Notes: generated by a model from the letters alone, not told the origin. A stretch of DNA of 64,000 nt from Hofstenia miamia (GCA_004352715.1 SCFE01000081.1:1099238-1163237), one strand, 5' to 3'. Counted from the first letter of the stretch, positions 9,600 to 20,960 are shown. A program made the numbers and translations.

Positions 9600-11177
9600 T
9601 CAAGAAATAATGACGAATAACAAAAGTAAAACGAGAGGAACTGCAAAGAAAGCAATACCAAAAACCAAAACCCCATGACAACATGATCATCATCATACCC
9701 AAGGAATACCAAAGCAGCCCAAACCCCAGAGTCAGTAAGACAGGAACCCTCTTCTGAACTGGGAACCCCGGAGATTTTGGAAATTTTGAGAAAAAATAAC
9801 AAAACTGAAAAACTCTTGTGAGAAGAAATAAGCTTACAAACAAAGAGGATAGAAGACATTGAGCAAGCAAGTGCAGAAACAATTAGAAACATCCAAGTCA
9901 ACATGGACACCAAACTAATTGAACAAAGCAAAGCATTTCAGAATGAGATTAAGACACTCACAAAGCAACTAATAGAGTCAAATAGTAGATTCTTAGAGCA
10001 GAATCAGCTCTTGCAAGAAAAAAATAATGTATTGGAGATAACAAACTGGCAGCTAATACAAGACAACGACGTACATGCTGCAGAGATAACGCAACTAAGG
10101 AGCAAAATAATCTGACTAGAAACAAACAAGAGTGAACAGCCAGCACAAGCACAACAGAACTTGTTGGAAATAGAGAACAAACGCCTAATCAGAGACAAGG
10201 ATCTGAGGCAAGAAGAAATAGCTCATCTAAAAGATAAACTGAGACTATTGCAGCTAAACAAAGAAGAATGACAAGAGAAGATACATTCCCACAACTTCCA
10301 GTTTGTAGGCAGAAAGGAACGCAAACTACAAGCAACACCACTCAATGATCAATTATCAGAAGAAGATTCTTCAGACGATGAGAACAATGTGGAGAAAAAG
10401 AAATTTATAGCCAAGATCACAAAAGCAATAACCACACAGCTGCGAAATGAAGAAGGGACAACAAAACACATGAAGCCCAAATACAGTAACTCAATACTGA
10501 ACCAAGAATTGGGAAACAATATGATCCCTTGCAAAGCCACACTACCAAAATTTAATGGTAGAGTAGATGGGTACAACCCAACTTTCAGGGAATGGCTTCA
10601 AATGTTCGAACTAACAATGGCAGAAAGAAAAGTAAGCCAACACTCAGCAGAGGCGAGATTCCCCCTATCCTTGACGGGAGCGGCAGCGCAGCATTACCTG
10701 CTGCTAGATCCAGAAACAAAGACAGATTACAAACTACTAATCAGCGACTTCATTGAATATTACGGAAACAAAAGTTTCAAAAATCAATATAGGATAATCC
10801 TAAATGGAACAAAAATGAAGAAGACGGAAGACATTCGCAATTATATACAACAGGTCAAGAGGTTGGTCACGTTAAGCTCAAGAGAAAACCAATACTCAAA
10901 ATACGACCTCTTCTCGCATATTTGCAAAGGTATGCCTGACAACATAAGGGCACAATTTGAAATCAAGTGTGACGTAGATGATAAACTAGAGAAAATGATC
11001 AGAAAGGCAGTGGACATACAAGCCACGATTGAGAACAATGTGAGAATAAACGAGAAAGCAGCATGGCACAGAGAAACACCAATGTGGAGGAGCAACATTA
11101 AACCAAAGAATACAACGAAAACTTACGAAACAGACAAACAGGAGAAAACAATAAGAATAAAAGAGCCGAGATGCTAA
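9600..11177 (+). pseudogene. Gag of the nested LTR element, with several TGA stops
   Basis: One frame is open over about 9690-11177 apart from TGA codons near 9674, 9819, 10113 and 10269. The N-terminal half is a charged, Gln/Glu/Lys-rich coiled coil (for example EITQLRS, LLEIENKRLI). From about 10500 it becomes a Retrotrans_gag-type capsid: LPKFNGRVDGYNPTFREWLQ, then AAQHYLLLDPETK, DIRNYIQQVKRLVTLSS and GMPDNIRAQFEIKCD. It is homologous to the shorter gag pieces at 2880-3130 and 21370-21588(-). No CCHC knuckle is visible at its C-terminus (ends at 11177), unlike those relatives. The clean open part is 10389-11177, 262 codons. Confidence 0.82.
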
Positions 11178-12202
11178 AGACAGGAGGGATAACAACACCA
11201 GTAGAGATATGTGAAATGGTGACAAAAACACAACAGGAAATCAGTAAGGAAGAACTATTACTAACCTCATCGCAGTTGTTACTATCTCTAAAATCACAGA
11301 CAATGATTGACAAAATAAACATTGAAAAGTGGGGAGACACAAGCCATGATAGTATGATCAAATGGATTGATACTGACAATGAGTGGTTCCTGGTAGAAAT
11401 AAAAGTAATGAAGGAGATAGCAGAGAGAAACTACCAGAGAATAAGAGAACAACTGATGGTTGCAATGATGAAATTAATGTTCACCAAAGAATTTAAGCAC
11501 AGAGAGTTAGAAGAATTATAAAAGCCTTTCAACCAGATTTTGGTTGATGTCAAATGCATAACATTGAAAATTGACATACAAGAATGCATACGAATGAAAT
11601 TAAGCAAAAGGGGACTCACACAATCATTTTGGGAGACAATCCCAGAAGCGAAAATGAATTACCCCACTACCATTGGCTTAGCAACAGCATCAAATACAAT
11701 GGGCACTTACAAAGAAATTGAGAGACTTGTTGATACTAAGATCTTACTGTGTACGCCGCCAAAAACAATTGCAATACCCATGGTACTGCCAAGATGGAGA
11801 CTCCTGAAGGAAGTAAAACCAGCAAAAGCATTCCTACATGAGAATAAATGACATGTGAACTCACAACACAAAGCCATAGAAATGACAGAACAGGAGGACT
11901 ATAAGAGAACAAAACGGATATTGCTAGATAAAGACAACAAGGAGTGCATTTACATTGAAGGCAACATCTCACCAGATCAACTATATACAAGAGGAAGAGT
12001 GATACACATTCAGCTCAAAGAACTAAGAGATGAAATAGAAAAACGCCAGCCTTGGGCAGTCATGGTATTCTCGGGAGTTAATGATATTGTGTGGACCAAT
12101 ATGTGGGAACAGAGGTATTGCTACTACGACACAATGAAAAGTGTGGAAATTGTCACAATGATGCGCATTGGAAAGAATGATCCTGGTGAGATATCAGAAT
12201 AG
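11171..12202 (+). CDS. Unassigned ORFs between gag and 3' LTR of the nested element
   Basis: Three successive open stretches, 11171-11521, 11540-11851 and 11855-12202 (116, 103 and 115 codons), separated by single stops or short shifts. They probably come from one ancestral frame. None shows RT, RNase H or integrase motifs, so this is not ordinary pol. The last stretch contains a hydrophobic strand followed by SGVNDI (about residues 72-77), preceded by a helix-like ELRDEIEKRQP. This resembles block III (GxND) of SGNH/GDSL hydrolases, but no convincing GDS block or DxxH block was found. I regard function as unknown. The region abuts the truncated LTR copy C at about 12201. Confidence 0.4.
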
Positions 12203-12877
12203 GATAGGAGGATTTTGATTCTTGCTTAGTCTGACTATTGATCACTACATGTACATTATAACAGATGCTTGAAATGGCTGGATAGCTGAACATTAGGACT
12301 ATATCTTTATTACTAATAGTAGGAGACTTGACAATAATTGACTGAATAAATGACTTTACATGTACTGTTATTAAATGTAAGTGTAGGAAACTGTGATATA
12401 TTAAATAATTGTTAAAGCCAGTAATTTTATGGTAATGGCTACTTTAATATTAACTTAATGCAGTTAGTGTCAATGCACGGTTGCTTTACTTATTCAATCC
12501 AACAAACACTTTACAAAATTGAGTTTAAGTCAGTTGTATCTTGACATGAGTACATGCACTGAGCTAATGTAAGGTACACATAATTAATTCCCATTGAGCT
12601 GAGATGGTGCAGCAAACTTGGTCAATTGTTAATGAAGGAGAGGAACTGTTGTGTGGAGATCGGCTTTGGGCAGTAGCCCACAGATGATCTATGAGAAAAC
12701 ACTGCATGGCTTTGTCACCTAAACAATGATGATTAGTGCTCAGTTAACCTAATCAGTTAAATAAAGAGGAAACGTCTAGCAGTCTATTAAATCAGTAAAT
12801 CCTCACCTGCCATTTATTGAGTGAGAATTACTAACAATAATACACTGTGCAAAAAGGGCCAGGTGGAGGATGTTACA
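12201..12877 (+). repeat. LTR copy C of the nested element (677 bp, 5'-truncated)
   Basis: Nearly colinear with 6616-7291 of copy A, ending in the same GGATGTTACA. The element's internal sequence joins directly at AGGATAGGAGGA, which is purine-rich and could act as a polypurine tract if the LTR starts just after it. Compared with copy A, about 476 bp of LTR are missing at the left. It is followed by TTAC, the right target duplication, and then by integrase-tail coding sequence of the interrupted Gypsy copy. Confidence 0.75.
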
Positions 12878-13020
12878 TTACCACAGATCACAGCCAAGTA
12901 CAAAAATTAGCCAATAACTGGCAAGGACATTTCATTGTGGAGGAAGTGCTTGATCATAACACACATACACTTAATAATGGAAAACAGTACACTTACAGAG
13001 GCTTAAACAAGCCATAGAGG
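12878..13020 (+). pseudogene. Integrase C-terminal tail of Gypsy copy 2, resumed after the nested insertion
   Basis: After the TTAC duplication the frame reads the integrase tail: QKLANNWQGHFIVEEVLDHN, then a short tail ending in TAG near 13013. It matches the tail of copy 1 (KVLDHHRYLLQSP, about 2830-2870). Its first residues continue exactly from the residues encoded just before 6139. This shows that 3437-6139 and 12882 onward were once contiguous. Confidence 0.85.
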
Positions 13021-14217
13021 ATATTGAGCACGTAATTATTGATGACAATAATGAATTTACATTGGTTGACAATGGTATTGATGTGTTTGAAACTTAAGAG
13101 AACTTAACTGATTTTGCTGAAGATGATATTAGTGATACTGAATTTACTGAATTTGAATGTGAGAGTAATAATAACGTGAGTAATGATAGTCAATGTATAT
13201 TGCCTTCAAGGCGTGCTAGAGAGAATCAAACTTACAATCCAAAAATTTGGGACCCTAACCTCATAAATCTATTTAGGAATGATACCAATAGGGAAGAACA
13301 AATGAGAGTCACCAGCTCCTCCAACCTGTCAAAGAGTGAGAAGGAGGATGGAGGGCAGCAGAGATGACACCAAAGCCTTGTCTAGGGGTGGGAGAAACGT
13401 ATCTCTGCTTGACAAGGCACACAAAAACAAGAGGACAACATGATGTTGCTGAGGAGATACCTACTCCATGTGGGTGACATGTAGCTCCATGATTAGGTGA
13501 GGAGACAGCAAACACCACCCTGTCCTCATCTCGTCACTACATGGGAGACACATATCTCCACATGTGCAAACAGAGCTGGTGAAGAACAAACCTTTTAAGA
13601 CTCAAATTAGTCATACCCCCTTTAGCACTGTACAACCTGTAAATAACCCCCCAATGAGTGATTTGATAGCCCCCTTGACCTTGATTAGTATTTCAACACC
13701 TACTTCAACAGTTCTCTCTAAAAAGACAGAAGAAAGAAGAGCCAAGATGTCTAGAGCAGGAGAAGATACTCTTCATCCCTATTTTATTCCACCACAACAT
13801 ATGGTCCACCATATTCACAATAATATATCTGAAGAAACTCAAAACAAGTTACATTGGACCTACATTACCCGTATTCTAAATTGTTCCATCAACATAATAC
13901 CTTTTGTAATTAATGTTGCCAGATGCCCAAAGATTAATACCATAATCTGCTACAACTCAAAAATGCTTGAGGGAGTCAGTTGTCTATATTGGCGTAGTAC
14001 CATACACACATGTTTCAACAAAGACTTTACAATTTACAATCTGTGCCAGTTCCTAAATAATGGTAGTACAATCAATAGCTTTGAGTGTGCTAACATAGAT
14101 TTTTGTAAACCTATTAGTTATCTATTATTTCAGAGTCAACAAAGTGCAAGACGCCACCCAGAAGATAGTCTCAAGTCCCACTCTCACTCTCCACCTACTA
14201 CCGGAAAATTAATTTGA
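13020..14217 (+). pseudogene. Third ORF (env position) of Gypsy copy 2, unassigned, decayed
   Basis: Downstream of integrase the + strand is open in pieces: acidic 13020-13367 (ends near LPSRRARENQTYNPKIW), a broken middle 13370-13560, and 13564-14217 (217 codons). The last piece is Ser/Thr/Pro-rich at first and then Cys-containing (CSINII, ARCPKINTIICYN, CANIDFC). A stretch near 13735-13850 (EDTLHPYFIPPQ, ISEETQNK) matches the minus-strand element at 18324-18548 (KETLHLYFITTQ, ISPETKTE). The third ORF is therefore shared by two family members. Its position, between integrase and the polypurine tract, is that of env in errantivirus-type elements. I see no diagnostic env motif and do not assign a function. 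Confidence 0.55.
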
Positions 14218-14229
14218 GCAAGGGGGGCA
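14216..14229 (+). promoter_or_regulatory. Polypurine tract of Gypsy copy 2
   Basis: GAGCAAGGGGGGCA directly before a TG dinucleotide that would start the 3' LTR. The G6 run is exceptional in this AT-rich region. It begins at the stop codon of the third ORF. A purine run at this position primes plus-strand DNA synthesis in LTR retroelements. Confidence 0.7.
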
Positions 14230-14660
14230 TGTAGAGTCACTCAGGGACTTTTTTGTGATTATCATTTTCGATTTTATTTGTATTTGACTTCAGTATGACG
14301 TAACCATTTATTTCTAGTTTGGTTTTATGATAACTGTTTCATGTCCAATCAAAAGGTGCTGATTATATTGCTCAAATTTAATTTGCGAGGGAAATTGATA
14401 ACATGACTATCTTGTGATTAAAGTTGATTGTAAACAAAGACAGGTAATAAGTTTGAATTGTATAATTTGAGAAACAATGTTGTGAAAAGGTTAATAGAAT
14501 TTGTCTACCCTCAGTTACCATTTACTTTTACTTATTTTTCTGGTTTTGATATGAAATTAAGTGCTTAAGTTCAGTGACAATTTGGGAGTGCTTTTGCAAG
14601 TACAGTGCAACATGTAGCTCCTTGAGATCATCTCTGATCTTACCAGCCCAAATTGTGGAC
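14230..14660 (+). repeat. Probable 3' LTR of Gypsy copy 2 (right end uncertain)
   Basis: Starts TGTAGAGTCACTCAGGG immediately after the polypurine tract. No second copy exists in the window because the element's 5' end is lost, so the LTR cannot be measured. A possible end is AGTGCAACA near 14614, but the extent is a guess. No open frame of note lies inside. Confidence 0.5.
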
Positions 14661-14879
14661 CAAGTAAGTTAGGTATATGGTTATGTATAAGGTAATAATA
14701 AAACTCTCATTCAATGTTCAACATGTACATACACTTATAAAGGATAACACTGTGATGATACTATGCTGTTGGCTAGCACAAATGTCTGGAAATTACAGAC
14801 TATTATTTAGTGAGCTGAGAGATAACAATGAAAATGAGATGTTTATTTGTGGTTGTGAGATAGATATTAATAAGTGAGA

Positions 14880-17800
14880 CAAATAGGGCATTCAAGTCAA
14901 GCACTTTACTTTTCCTAAAGACTTTGCTTCAGCTGGAAGCCATGTGAATTGGTCATCTTGGAGTTTACATAAAAGTATCTATTACTTGGATGAAATACCA
15001 ATGTTTATGTTATTTAATAAGTTGTTTTCTCTTTACCTTTTTCTGGAATCAGGGCTATATGGTATAGCTATTTAAACCTTCTGCAGAGTCAATTAGTTGT
15101 TAGTGTAACTACTATTGCAGCCTATGATTCTACACTGAGTGTAATCAGTAGTGTGCCAAGCAGATTTTTTTTGTTAATTATATGAGAATAGAATTCCCCA
15201 AATAGATTTATAGATTTTGTACTTTTCCCTGGAGGTGTCATCATAAGTGAAGTTGTAAATTAGCCAATTCTTCAGTTTAGCTGAGATAGGAATGATTTTT
15301 AACTCATGAGATTTGCTTTTACAGAGATGTTTTTTAGTTTAGTGTGAGATAGGAAATGTAAGTGATGGATCCTCAGTAATATATATCAATATTAGCCATA
15401 GAGTTGATTTGGAGTTACAATCTGGAGCATGAAGCTCTTCAAAGAATCCTTTATGGAAGTCTGTTGCATCTTGTATGTTGAGAGATTGTTGAATATTTGT
15501 TAAGAGACATTCTGCAGAGTGCTGGTAGTTAGCTGAAAGTGACTTGAATGTATATAGCTGGCCATGTGTTATCAGTAGGGCAATTTGCCTTAATGTTGCT
15601 CCAAATATTGTTGACTTCATTCAATATGTTTATTGATTGATTGAAAGCAAAGGATACCCACATATCAGTTATAGAGGATAGAGCACATTTGTCTGCAATT
15701 TATTCATAAGATTGTGCCTTTAAAAGGATATTGATAGCAAGACATTTGTTATCATCAGTCTATGTTGCAGGCATATTCGGTGTATAAAAAGATCAGTGTG
15801 TATCAATACAGCTGTAGAATTTCAAGAATCCTGTAAGCCAAGAACACTAAAATTTTGTGATTTGAGTATGAAGAATTTGTCCAAATTTTGCTAACAACAT
15901 TCACAAAATTAAATATTATGAAAATACATTTATGAACATATAAATACAAACATAATCTTACAAATATAATTCTACAAAATTAAATTTACATATATAGTTT
16001 ATGAGCAAACAAAAATGATTTACAAAAGTAATAATTATAAATACAGTATTATGAACAGAATTTTACAAATTTAATTTTACAAACACAATTTTATGATAAT
16101 TAAATTATGTACTGAGATTTAACTTGATTTGTTCTGCTATTAGCTTGCCCTTGGGAGCACATATTCTAGTGGGGAATGTCCATCACAATATAAATGAGAG
16201 GCATCATCTTCTTTTATGAGTTTTGATTTTACTTTGTTTATACCTATTGGAATTAATAGTTTTAATAAGAATGCCAGGGTTGTTTATGTATTGCTCTTGA
16301 TTAGTTAGTGGTATGTTAACTCACCACTTTGTCTCATGTTCAGATCTCCACAATGGTTGTATCACTGCTGTATGTATCAAAGTGAAATATGATTGATTGC
16401 TGTTATATCTAACCACATGATCCCTATCATTACAGAATAGTTCACTTGATCACAAACTATATTCTCTCAGAGGGAATCAGAAGGTAAATGAAATTTTGAT
16501 ACATTTCCTTTAGATATGGGATGTTTTGATGTTGATCATTTGATGTCAAGTGCCAATTGTAAGTGTGGCTTAAGTAATGTTGATATTTAGTTAATAGACC
16601 AACTCTACATAAATAGAGTTTTCATAAGAGCTAGTGAGTCTATTTCCTTCAAGAAAGCAAACTGATGTAGAACAATTGTAGCTTCTGCTGGCTCAGCAAC
16701 TGTAACTCTTAAGAGGTAATTTTTAAGATCAGTTTTTATCCAGCTTAATTTTTGGGGCTAATATCTATGTCAATTTCTCCATGTTGTTGATGACAAAGTG
16801 TCAACTATAGCTGTGTTTATGCTAGGAGAGATCTTGTGTTTGCAAGTCTGCTACAGATTGTTTTTGTAATTCAATAATTTCAATAGGTATTCACTCTTGA
16901 CAATCTCTTTTATACTTTATAGTCATTGATATCTGGCTGTAGGAGCTTTCCAGAAAATGTTGGTTATGATAATATTAAAAGGGTTTTGTTCTTTATGACA
17001 AGTAATCAGCATTTCAATTTTTCATTGTAATCTGTGGTGGTATGATGTATTCTCTGTTATAGATGTATTGTAGAGAGAGGTGGGAATTTATCACATAATA
17101 TTACATATTTTGTTTTGCTAGTGGCTCCTCAAATAAATTTTCATATGTCATCAGAAACTATGTGCATGTTGCAAGATGTGATAGCTAACTTGTTGCCAAT
17201 CAAAGAGAAAGGAAGTGTGCCTAAGGGATTCTCATGATTAATTATTCTGCTATAGTATTTTTTGCACATAGCTGTTAATCTTGTATTTTTTGTGGGTGTT
17301 GACACTAGTAGGAAAGTTCCAAATAAAAGCCAGTTTTTTAGTTTAGCAGAGATAGGAACAATTGCAATCTCATGGAATTTACTTTTTCTGAGATGGTCCC
17401 ATTTACTTTTTGTGATGGGCAACATTAATGTTGGATCCTCAGTGATATATGCATAGATATCAATCATAAAGCAGTTCTGATGTTGCAGTTGGGGGCTCTG
17501 CTTTCTTCATATAGCATAGATCAGAAGTCAGTATGATTGAAGGTTTCTAAGAAGTGTTGAATATTAGTAATAAATCATTTCACTGAATAATGGTAGGTTT
17601 ATGATAGGCATGCTATTGAAATGACAGGCCAGACATTATTATTTGGTCTATCAGCTTTGAAGGACTCCCAAATGTTGTTGACTTCATTTAGTGTATATAC
17701 TGATTGTAAATAAGAAAATAAAACATGAATATTCATGATACTGTTAGGAGCATGTTGTTCTGGGATTAGTTCATATGAATGAGCTCATAGAAGAACATCA

Positions 17801-18600
17801 ACTGCAATGCATTTATCTACCATAAACTGTGGTAGGGACAAATTCTGTGTAGAAACAAGTCTATATGTATTAAATCAGCAGTTGAATTGCAAAATCATAT
17901 AATCCTAATATGCAAAATTGTTGAGATTTAAGAATATAAAAGTTATCTCAGCTCAATCTTGTTTGTATAGTTCTGATGCACAGTAAGCACTATTGTCCAA
18001 ATCACTAAGAATAACAAAAAGTCTAATCATGGGAAATTTAGCTAGTCAGTAAGCTAGTGAAAGTTTATCCAGTAACTTAATATCAGATAACTCTTCTTCC
18101 CTGATAAAGTAAATAATTAAAATATTTTCCAGTGAAAGATGAATTTGTGATTGTAAAATCAAATAATCTTTGTAGGTAATAAGTTTATGTAAAGTTGTAA
18201 GTCTAAATTCATTATCAAAACAATTATGTACCATACTGCAGAAGTAAGAGAGGTTGAGGTCTTCATTCATAGAGGGTGGATAGTAAATGGCAGTGCTTAC
18301 AGCTGGGCGTTTTTCAACATCAATTAAAAAATAGAGCTATGTGGTGTATCCAATTGCTTATTTATTTCAGTTTTTGTTTCAGGAGAAATTCCAGATTCTA
18401 CAATATGCCTTGCCTTCTGGGTAGTAATGAAATACAGATGAAGTGTTTCTTTACCAATAACAGAGACTCTTGCATGATGTTCTTGTAAACATTCTCTAGA
18501 TTGTGTGAACTGAAGCATTGACTGAAAGTAGAAGGAAGGGGGGAACATAAGTGGTGACGTTTTTTCAATTGCAATAGAAGGAGTGGTTGTAGCACTGATT
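14880..18600 (-). pseudogene. Third-ORF (env-position) region of a minus-strand Gypsy element, partly duplicated
   Basis: Minus-strand coding remnants at 18324-18548, 18046-18270, 17141-17467 and 15339-15620. The first matches the third ORF of copy 2 (TLHLYFITTQ; ISPETKTE). The segments around 17230-17700 and 15240-15620 are two copies of the same coding block: ITEDPTLMLPITKSK against ITEDPSLTFPISH, and ISAKLKNWL in both at about 17330 and 15258. Intervening parts are shifted and broken. This block lies 3' of the element's integrase, again in the env position. I could not name the protein family. Confidence 0.5.
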
Positions 18601-18999
18601 CCTCTTGAATATTAGAAAGACAAGTCCATTTTGTAAAATGTTCTATGTCCGAACTGGACCCCTCTATGACTAAGCTATCTGAGCCATGTAATGGATTGAG
18701 GTTGAATTATCACTTGAAATTGCTCCTCTCTCCAAATTGTGCCAGGGAGAGGAGGAGGGGTTCATCACATAACCATTATAGTCCATAGGTCGTGATTGAG
18801 TCATGCCTCCCATAAAAGGATCGTAGTTTCAATGGGTATCCAACTTGTCTGCCAGATTTCATTGTGGACCCCTATTACAGTGTGGTTGACGCACTCTACA
18901 TCTGTGGTTGGACAGCTGCTCTGGTTGATCACTGCTGCTCAATGTCACATAGATTGTTCTCTTCATTTTTGCTTTTGCTAAACAAATGATTCAATTCTC

Positions 19000-19990
19000 C
19001 GCTCCAATTTTTGGAGCTATTTGTATTAACAGTGTGCATCCTGTAGGGAGTCACAGTATGTAGCAGTTTTAAGACAACCTTAGGATATGTCGCAGAACTA
19101 TCAAATTATGACTTGAGAATGCTGTCTAGCTCAGACATATCAAGGTATGTGTCATTGTTTTTGCTAATGATTTTAAATTCTTTGTATTTATCAATTATAG
19201 TGTTTTCTATATCTTTAATTGCCTGTTTTAAAGATTAGAAATTGCGTGTTTTTCCATTGTCTAGAACATAGTTATTACGTCGTAGTACTTTAGTAAACAT
19301 ATATAGCATGCTTAGTGGCGTTGAAGCTTCATGGCCAAAAGTTGCCTTAAAAGATGTGATACCTGTGGTAGCACAAACTGAGATATTATAGAAATACTCA
19401 ATGTAAGGCAATACAGATTTCCATTGTTGTCCACCAATGATGGCAATCACTGCGTGAATGAATTTTGTTAGTGTTTTATTTAGCAGTGAGCTCATGAAGA
19501 ATTTCCAATTGGTTTGATAGCTCTTGTGTTAATGAACTTTCAAATTGTGTTCCACGATCTGTTACTATGGTGGACATTGGACTGAAATGTAATATCCAGT
19601 TGCTTTAAATTGTTGTTGCTATGGTTTGTGCTGTCTGATCAATAATAGGGATCATGTGTGCATATTTAGAGAAATTATCAACAATGACAAGGATGTATTG
19701 GTAGACATATCTGCATCATTTGAAAGTTGTCTGGTGTCAATGGGGACAATTTCATTTGGATGATGTAATTTTCAGAAGTTCAGTACACTGCAATGGAAAG
19801 TGCTGGGGATTACTAATAACGCATGTTTTGCATTTATTGATGACATCATTAGCAATAGAATAAAGGCTGAGGCAAATGAATTGTGTATTTAATGCATGTT
19901 CAGTTTTGATGACACCATTGTGTCCGCATTTATGGAATTTTCGTGTTATTTCTCTTTTAAGATATTCAGGTAGGACTTTTGGATGGTTGA
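19000..19990 (-). pseudogene. Integrase of the minus-strand Gypsy element
   Basis: Reading from high to low coordinates: the HHCC zinc domain (about 19990-19790; EITRKFHKCGHNG, then CKTCVISNPQHFP), the DDE core (about 19770-19540; DNFSKYAHMIPIIDQTAQTI, then VTDRGTQFESSLTQEL with the second Asp), and the open piece 19235-19495 with the late core (IEYFYNISVCATTGITSFKA). The tail degrades below 19200. Several stops and shifts are present. It is homologous to 5200-6130 on the + strand. Confidence 0.82.
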
Positions 19991-20560
19991 ATAATACCGT
20001 TATTTAGCAAGTCTGTATTAATTTTAGAGTATTCCTGTCTTAGGTGCACTGGTACAGGACGCACTGGTAGACGTATTGGTTTATTGCGCGTTGCTTAGAT
20101 GGTATGCTCCTCTCTGATGGCCTTACCAACACTAATGTTTTTAAACTTGAATACGGATGAATGATTTTTCAAAACAGAAATCAATTGATAAATTTGTTTC
20201 AGAGACAAATGTGGATGTGTGTCCTTGGTGATTTCTGGAATAGCAATAGAGTGGTTATCGTCATTCAATATTTCTAATGATAATATTGGTTTTACAACTG
20301 GAGACGCGAAAATTTTTATATTTGATGGTGTTATTGTTATTAAGTTTCTACTTTTATTTAGAATGGCAGTAGTAATCTTATTATTGCGGCATTTTAAAAT
20401 GGAAGCAAGAAGTACAACCTTTTTGGAATCTAAGCCTTGTTGGCTGTCAATTACAATATCAGAACTGATTGGGTTTTTGGATTCAAGATGGATAAAACGC
20501 TAGCCTAAAGGTTCAATTTTATTCATTTCAACTGGAAAGAGTGTTATCAATTGATTACTA
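19985..20560 (-). pseudogene. Protease-RT linker and RT N-terminus of the minus-strand Gypsy element
   Basis: The minus strand reads LESKNPISSDIVIDSQQGLD, then PEITKDTHPHLSLKQIYQLI, SVFKFKNISVGKAIREEHTI and PIRLPVRPVPVHLRQEYSKI. This matches copy 2 at 3540-3780. It reaches LLNNGIIQPS at about 19985 and there passes abruptly into the integrase zinc domain. RT palm, thumb and RNase H (roughly 1.5 kb in copy 2) are missing. Confidence 0.8.
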
Positions 20561-20569
20561 ATGGTTTTT

Positions 20570-20960
20570 AGATGTGTAGTAATTTATATTTCTTGGATTT
20601 GTCTTGAAAGTTAATGATGCAGTAATACTTTTCTAGGAAGTCTTTACCGACAATTAGTTTGTAAAGCAATACGTGATTCATCATATCTACAATAAGCATA
20701 TCGTGAGAACACTTTTGTTTGCCATGGTAAATTTTAAAAACTTGATCAAAACTTTGTTATCAAGGTAATCGCCTGAAGCGTTTATTAAATGATGGTTAGG
20801 TGACTCAATGTTTTCTCTTGTAATGCCGAGTTGATTAGCGCATGTGTCCACAATTATAAAAACAGATGCATCATTATCTACAGATGCTGGATGACGATCT
20901 CATTATTGGTATGGTATTTTTATTCAAGGTTGTTGTTACTAGGATCGTGTGTGCATGGCT
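20570..20960 (-). pseudogene. Retropepsin-like protease of the minus-strand Gypsy element
   Basis: The minus strand near 20880 encodes DNDASVFIIVDTCANQLGI, where relatives have DTG(A/T). The active-site Thr-Gly is replaced by Asn-Asp, so the enzyme is dead. Downstream are ASGDYLDNK and LIVGKDFLEKYYCIINF, corresponding to SGDYMDTK and LILGSDFI in the protease at 26742-27092. One shift lies near 20720. Confidence 0.75.

Noticed and set aside
1-14229. TGA read as an amino acid (alternative genetic code)
   Set aside because: The host gene ends normally and has no internal TGA. TGA at former Arg codons is explained by CpG decay.
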